Assembly (NCBI GenBank): GCA_900546995.1
Contig: URFF01000001.1
Coordinates: 12,474 to 76,473 of the forward strand
Reading direction: 5' to 3'
Source: an uncultured Sutterella sp.
GTDB lineage: Bacteria > Pseudomonadota > Gammaproteobacteria > Burkholderiales > Burkholderiaceae_F
Length of the DNA: 64,000 nucleotides
The notes under the pieces were generated by a model. That model had not been told where the DNA came from. It worked only from the letters and a program-made list of their open reading frames with translations, and ran no database searches. The position numbers were made by a program, and so were the translations under genes. How positions within the stretch are numbered: the stretch's first letter is position 1; the number at the start of each line of letters is the position of its first letter. This document shows, piece after piece, positions 60,134-64,000 of the stretch.

Positions 60134-60163
60134 AAAAAGAGGAGCTTTTCGCAGCTCCCCTTT
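60134..60163 (-). terminator. Terminator-like hairpin between ftsA and ftsZ
   Basis: On the minus strand AAAGGGGAGCT pairs with AGCTCCTCTTT around GCGAAA, and the T run continues (60138-60134). It implies partial transcription stop after ftsA, with ftsZ using its own promoter. Confidence 0.7.
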
Positions 60164-60181
60164 GTCCATTAACTAACGTCA

Positions 60182-61483
60182 TTAGTACTGACCGATAAAA
60201 AATTCGACCACGCCTCGCTTTATTTTGGCTAACCACGAGCTATCATCGGCATCGTCAACGGTATCGTCATCCTCACCCAATTTAAAGCGGTGTGCCTCAT
60301 AGGCGATCATCCCCATCACCACACTTTCTTTTGGCGAGTTTAACCCGATACAACCATCCCCGTCATAGCGCGAGTGTCCCAAACGGGCGTGAAATGAATA
60401 GGCCCACGGCCCGGGAATCAGACCTTGCAAATACTCGGTGATACCCATCAGGAGTGCCGTGCCACCTGTAAGAACAATACCGCCCGGCAACCGGTTTTTC
60501 GGGAAATTATTCTGTAATGTGAACCAGTCTTGAGCTAAAAGCAAGGCGCCGATTTCATTGTTAAGCTGATAGATTTCACGCTGGACAATTTGAGAAAGTT
60601 CCAACTTGGTGAATTTTCGACCGCCGGCCTCAGGACTTTTGCGGTAAAGCACGACGTCTTCGTCTTCTGGCTGGCAACGCAAATCCAGTCGGGTCTTCAC
60701 CTCTTCGGCTTCCTTCATGGAGCAATTCATGTAACCGGCTAAAACCTCGGTGATTTTCCGGCCGCCATAGGCCAGTGTGTGAGTAAACCGAGGACTTCCC
60801 CCCTTAAAGACCGCGATATCGGTTGTGCCTTCTCCAATATCAATGAGCACAACACCGTTTTGACGCTCTTCTTCTGAAAGCGCCGCATAGCCGCTAGCCC
60901 AGGCCTCGGGCAAAATATCGGAGATTTCCAAGCCGCTGCGTCGGATCACTTTGACTCGAGTCGAGGCATTGATGTAGCTGGCCATAGCACCGTGAATATA
61001 GGCTGTGATGCTTGAGCCTTTGGCCTCCAAAAGATTCTGCTCTGACTGCTCGTCTTTTTGGTTATCGAGCATGTAATAAAGGAGCTCAAAATTAATGAGG
61101 CAAGTCTCATCGCTTTTGGGCACGGCGTCTTTAGCCATGCTTTTCACGGTTTTCATTTCCGCAAGCGTCGGGTGACTGCCCTTTAGCGGTAAACTCGCCG
61201 ATGAGTCAATTCCCGTTAAAAACTTTCCGGAAACATTAATCGTTATCTCGCGCACTTCGCGATGAGCAATTCGGCAGGCCTCAGCAAACGCATTTTGTAC
61301 CGCCACCTGCGCCTTGTCGATATCGACAATGCACCCCTCGCGGATAGCTTGAGACTGAGCACGCCCCTGACCTAAAACCCTAAAGGTGCCATCTTTATAC
61401 ACCTCGGCGACAACGGCTAATACTTTACTTGAGCCGATGTCCATCGCCGCAACGATTTTCTTAGTTTCCTTATTCATCACCAT
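60182..61483 (-). CDS. ftsA: Cell division protein FtsA
   Basis: 433 residues. Actin-like ATPase that tethers FtsZ to the membrane. IVAAMDIGSSKVLAVVAE starts the fold, VLIDIGEGTTDIAVFKGG carries the phosphate 2 loop, and GGIVLTGGTALLMGITEYLQ is the adenosine motif. The C-terminal amphipathic helix reads SSWLAKIKRGVVEFF, and would attach to the membrane. A start at 61477 (third codon) is possible but the first ATG is kept. It follows ftsQ by 5 bases. Confidence 0.94.
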   Translation of the reverse strand: MVMNKETKKIVAAMDIGSSKVLAVVAEVYKDGTFRVLGQGRAQSQAIREGCIVDIDKAQVAVQNAFAEACRIAHREVREITINVSGKFLTGIDSSASLPLKGSHPTLAEMKTVKSMAKDAVPKSDETCLINFELLYYMLDNQKDEQSEQNLLEAKGSSITAYIHGAMASYINASTRVKVIRRSGLEISDILPEAWASGYAALSEEERQNGVVLIDIGEGTTDIAVFKGGSPRFTHTLAYGGRKITEVLAGYMNCSMKEAEEVKTRLDLRCQPEDEDVVLYRKSPEAGGRKFTKLELSQIVQREIYQLNNEIGALLLAQDWFTLQNNFPKNRLPGGIVLTGGTALLMGITEYLQGLIPGPWAYSFHARLGHSRYDGDGCIGLNSPKESVVMGMIAYEAHRFKLGEDDDTVDDADDSSWLAKIKRGVVEFFIGQY

Positions 61484-61488
61484 TTGAA

Positions 61489-62304
61489 CTACTGTTGCCG
61501 ATTCAATTCGGCAATTGCCTCAGCCGCCTGACGGCGCCTATCCTGCGATTTCAAGCGCTTCAAGTGTTGTTCGGGTAGTGTGGCAGAAAAAGCCAACTCA
61601 TAACGTGCGTCAATACTTGAGGGCGCTCCGTGCATGAGTTTAACCACATCCGGGTATTGTACGATAACAACCCCAAAGCGATCTTCAAGCGTCCAATCGG
61701 TCTGCTCGACACCGAGTTCGATTCGAGTGGGCGGAATATTCTCTCCGGCAATGGCCACGGCCCAGCTGTCGCGTTCGCTCACACTGACTTCAGTTACCCG
61801 AGCCTTGGGCATCACCACTTGCAACATCCGGCTAAAGCGCCGATAGCGTCGTGTTACCTCTCCAACCATATCGGCGCGTCCGAAAAATTCAGGAAGCGCC
61901 ATCGGGTTGTCAGCCTCTTCGGGATTGGCGGCAAAAAGCTTCCCTTCGACAGAAACCAGCCGCCCGTCTTCCCATAAAGCCAGGGCTTTATGTTCTTTAA
62001 TTTCAATGTTGATCTTATTCGGCCAAACACGTCGAACATTCACATCTTTGACCCACGGGGCTTTGAGTGCCGCCTCCCGAATCGAGTCAATATTGATATT
62101 GAAAAAATTGCCCATCGTGGTTGTGCCCAAGGCACGCCGAAAGGCTACCTGTGAAATATGGCTAACCTCTCCGGTCAATTCCACCGCGTGAATTTCAAAA
62201 AACGACAAAAAATAGCCCGGGAAACTGCTCACCGCCACCGCGGCAAGCAGTAAACAGACAGCCAATGCGGCTAAGAAACGCCGGACAACAGTTTTGATGC
62301 TCAC
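61489..62304 (-). CDS. ftsQ: Cell division protein FtsQ
   Basis: 271 residues with a GTG start 2 bases after the ddlB stop. Divisome scaffold with a short cytosolic end, one membrane helix (FLAALAVCLLLAAVAVSSFPGYFLSF) and a POTRA-type periplasmic domain containing HAVELTGEVSHISQVAFRRAL. The following FtsQ domain contains VRRVWPNKINIEIKEHKALALW. It binds FtsB and FtsL. The C-terminus ends in a basic tail. Confidence 0.93.
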   Translation of the reverse strand: MSIKTVVRRFLAALAVCLLLAAVAVSSFPGYFLSFFEIHAVELTGEVSHISQVAFRRALGTTTMGNFFNINIDSIREAALKAPWVKDVNVRRVWPNKINIEIKEHKALALWEDGRLVSVEGKLFAANPEEADNPMALPEFFGRADMVGEVTRRYRRFSRMLQVVMPKARVTEVSVSERDSWAVAIAGENIPPTRIELGVEQTDWTLEDRFGVVIVQYPDVVKLMHGAPSSIDARYELAFSATLPEQHLKRLKSQDRRRQAAEAIAELNRQQ

Positions 62305-62306
62305 GC

Positions 62307-63272
62307 CTAGTGTTTCAGATCCAAAGAAGCATCACGAAGAACAGACAAGACGAGCTCTTGGTAATTGAGGCCACTCACTTTGGCCGAAAGCGGTACAAGC
62401 GAGTGCGCCGTCATGCCGGGCGACGTATTCATTTCCAACAATACGTAGCGACCGTCTTCGGTGAGCATCACATCAATGCGACTCCAACCGCGAGCCCCCA
62501 AAGCATGATAAGCCTTGACACAGGTGCTCGCGATTTCATCGGCCAACTCCTGAGGCAGATTCGCCGGACAATCGTAGCGAACATCGTTCGTGAAGTATTT
62601 GTTTTGATAGTCATAGTCGCCGTTAGGCGCCACAATCTCAATAATCGGCAAAGCCCGAGCGTCTTCGCCAGAACCCAAAATCGTCACCGTGAGCTCGCGA
62701 CCGAAAATGCGCTCTTCGACCAGCACTTGATGATCCAGATTACTGGCTTTCACCACTGCTTCGGTTAACTCTTCAACCGTCGCATCCTTTAATTTCGTCA
62801 GACCGATACTGGAGCCTTCATGAGAGGGTTTGACAACCAAATCCCGACCCAGCTCCTGAATGACAAAACGCATATCGGAATCTTTGGTCACCAACATGCC
62901 TTTAGGCACCGGGATATTGAACGTGCGCCAAACGCGCTTGGTCATCGCCTTATCGATCGCGATGGCACTGGCTCGAACGCCCGGACCGGTATAAGGAATG
63001 CCCATGTATTCGAGAACGCCTTGGATCGTGCCATCCTCACCGAAGCGACCGTGAAGCGAAATCATCGCGCGATCGTACTCGCCCTTTTCCAACTCAGACA
63101 AATCATCGCTTTGAGGATCAAAACGCGTGACATCGACTCCAGCTTCGACCAGTGCGTCATAAACGCCCTTACCACTCATGAGCGAGACTTCTCGTTCGCT
63201 AGAACGCCCGCCCAACAACAAGACCACTTTTCCCAACGAAGCTGGATCAAACGGCTTATTTTCCGTCGCCAT
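62307..63272 (-). CDS. ddlB: D-alanine--D-alanine ligase
   Basis: 321 residues. ATP-grasp enzyme that makes the D-Ala-D-Ala dipeptide of the peptidoglycan stem. KVVLLLGGRSSEREVSLMSG at the start is typical Ddl, and KPSHEGSSIGLTK and EMNTSPGMTAHSLVP are the ATP-grasp and active-site signatures. The residue pattern is that of a D-Ala:D-Ala ligase, not a D-Ala:D-Lac ligase. GAGGAA is 6 bases before the ATG. Confidence 0.96.
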   Translation of the reverse strand: MATENKPFDPASLGKVVLLLGGRSSEREVSLMSGKGVYDALVEAGVDVTRFDPQSDDLSELEKGEYDRAMISLHGRFGEDGTIQGVLEYMGIPYTGPGVRASAIAIDKAMTKRVWRTFNIPVPKGMLVTKDSDMRFVIQELGRDLVVKPSHEGSSIGLTKLKDATVEELTEAVVKASNLDHQVLVEERIFGRELTVTILGSGEDARALPIIEIVAPNGDYDYQNKYFTNDVRYDCPANLPQELADEIASTCVKAYHALGARGWSRIDVMLTEDGRYVLLEMNTSPGMTAHSLVPLSAKVSGLNYQELVLSVLRDASLDLKH

Positions 63273-63284
63273 GACTTATTCCTC

Positions 63285-64000
63285 TTATTTTTGCATTGAT
63301 TTAGCACGCTCAATGAGTCGAGCGGGCACGCCCCCGACACTGCCGGCTCCCATGGTCACCACCACATCGCCATTGCGTGCGAGTTTTAAAATCGCCTCAT
63401 CCATATCGGTCGGTTTTTCCACGAAAACAAGTTCCGTCGGTGAAATCAAACGAATGGCTCTTGCAAGACTTCGACCGTCCGCTCCCACAATCGGCGTTTC
63501 ACCGGCCGGGTACACATCCGCTAAAACCAGCGAATCAACGCCGGAGAGCACTTTCACAAAATCTTCGAAACAATCCCGCGTGCGTGTATACCGATGCGGT
63601 TGGAAAGCCACCAGAATGCGTCGCCCCGGATAGGCGCCGCGAACGGCAGCCAATGTGGCCATCATTTCGTGAGGGTGATGACCGTAGTCATCAATGAGCG
63701 TGAAGTGCCCACCGGAGGGCAAAGCCACTTCACCATATTGACTAAAACGCCGACCAACCCCTTTGAAATTGGCCAAGGCCGAGACGATCGCCTCGTCTTT
63801 GACTTCGACTAACGTTGCAATCGCGATCGCAGCCAGCGCATTGCGCACATTATGCATACCGGGCAAATTCAGCGTGACAGGCAAAGGTTCATGCCCCTCG
63901 CGCAAAACCGTAAAAAGCATTTGTGTGCCGCTTGCCCGAATGTCAATTGCGCGCACATCGGCCTCTTCGCACAAGCCATAGGTCACAACATGGCGCGGCA
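63285..64000 (-). CDS. murC: UDP-N-acetylmuramate--L-alanine ligase, C-terminal part (partial)
   Basis: The right edge cuts the gene, leaving about 238 codons of the 3' half. The frame runs out of the window (its first in-window codons read [12 protein letters not shown]), so any internal start is not real. The central and C-terminal domains are present with [56 protein letters not shown] and [16 protein letters not shown]. It adds L-Ala to UDP-MurNAc. Upstream dcw genes would lie beyond the window. Confidence 0.95.
   Translation of the reverse strand, partial: PRHVVTYGLCEEADVRAIDIRASGTQMLFTVLREGHEPLPVTLNLPGMHNVRNALAAIAIATLVEVKDEAIVSALANFKGVGRRFSQYGEVALPSGGHFTLIDDYGHHPHEMMATLAAVRGAYPGRRILVAFQPHRYTRTRDCFEDFVKVLSGVDSLVLADVYPAGETPIVGADGRSLARAIRLISPTELVFVEKPTDMDEAILKLARNGDVVVTMGAGSVGGVPARLIERAKSMQK

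Noticed and set aside
62310..63299. Plus-strand frames of 152 and 159 codons over ddlB
   Set aside because: Antisense shadows of a strongly conserved ligase gene, caused by its codon bias.

Overview
The window looks like a chromosomal segment of a betaproteobacterium of the order Burkholderiales, most likely a gut-associated Sutterellaceae relative (Sutterella, Parasutterella or Turicimonas type). This is an inference from several things: betaproteobacterial gene neighbourhoods (accB-accC-prmA-zinc-ribbon/DUF3426 protein-PfkB kinase; ampD-PP0621-ypjD next to ffh; the murC-ddlB-ftsQ-ftsA-ftsZ-lpxC division cluster next to a DciA-like gene and secA; yacG-coaE near ispB), moderate GC content, secreted C69 peptidases and an ESPR-type autotransporter. 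No plasmid, prophage, CRISPR array or complete insertion sequence is visible. Most of the window is core genome at high coding density, with many short operons separated by clear hairpin terminators.

Layout. 0-10 kb: end of an unidentified gene, gap and tkt (minus), an exported C69 dipeptidase, rsmE, mgtE, a 460-base gene-poor gap with a tandem 11-12 bp repeat, and a second exported C69 peptidase. 10-15 kb: the minus-strand operon mpl-yqiA-like-marC-RNase II family, then a CatB/Vat-type acetyltransferase. 15.5-22.4 kb: fatty acid synthesis (accB, accC), prmA, a zinc-ribbon membrane protein and a PfkB kinase on plus, facing yggT, ampD, a PP0621-like protein and a cytochrome c assembly-type protein on minus. 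22.5-29.5 kb: ffh-ruvC-ruvA-ruvB, then ybgC-tolQ-tolR-tolA followed by an unknown gene where tolB-pal would be expected. 29.5-39 kb: a YddG-like exporter, the autotransporter, an orphan transposase-like HTH protein, HU, proS/rppH, a FrmR/CsoR-family sensor and an M20 amidohydrolase with a strikingly structured leader. 39-44 kb: the complete leucine operon leuA-leuB-leuC-leuD. 44-49 kb: oligoendopeptidase F, a remnant of a DUF4143-type ATPase, obgE, rpmA, rplU. 48.9-54.2 kb: a large phosphate transporter behind a three-unit PHO box, ispB, tRNA-Pro(CGG), coaE, yacG and a MutT-type fusion. 54.3-64 kb: secA, a DciA-like gene, lpxC, ftsZ, ftsA, ftsQ, ddlB and the 3' part of murC.

The most unusual sites are: (1) the 58-base interval before the M20 amidohydrolase, where two perfect 11-bp complementarities interleave, can form a pseudoknot or mutually exclusive hairpins, and trap the Shine-Dalgarno sequence; (2) the three-repeat PHO box in front of the pit gene; (3) the tol operon with no tolB/pal after tolA and an unrecognised gene in that place; (4) the tandem repeat array near 8.0 kb; and (5) a hairpin near 39.0 kb resembling the end of an IS200/IS605-type element. 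All functional statements rest on reading the sequence and on remembered family features. No database search was run.
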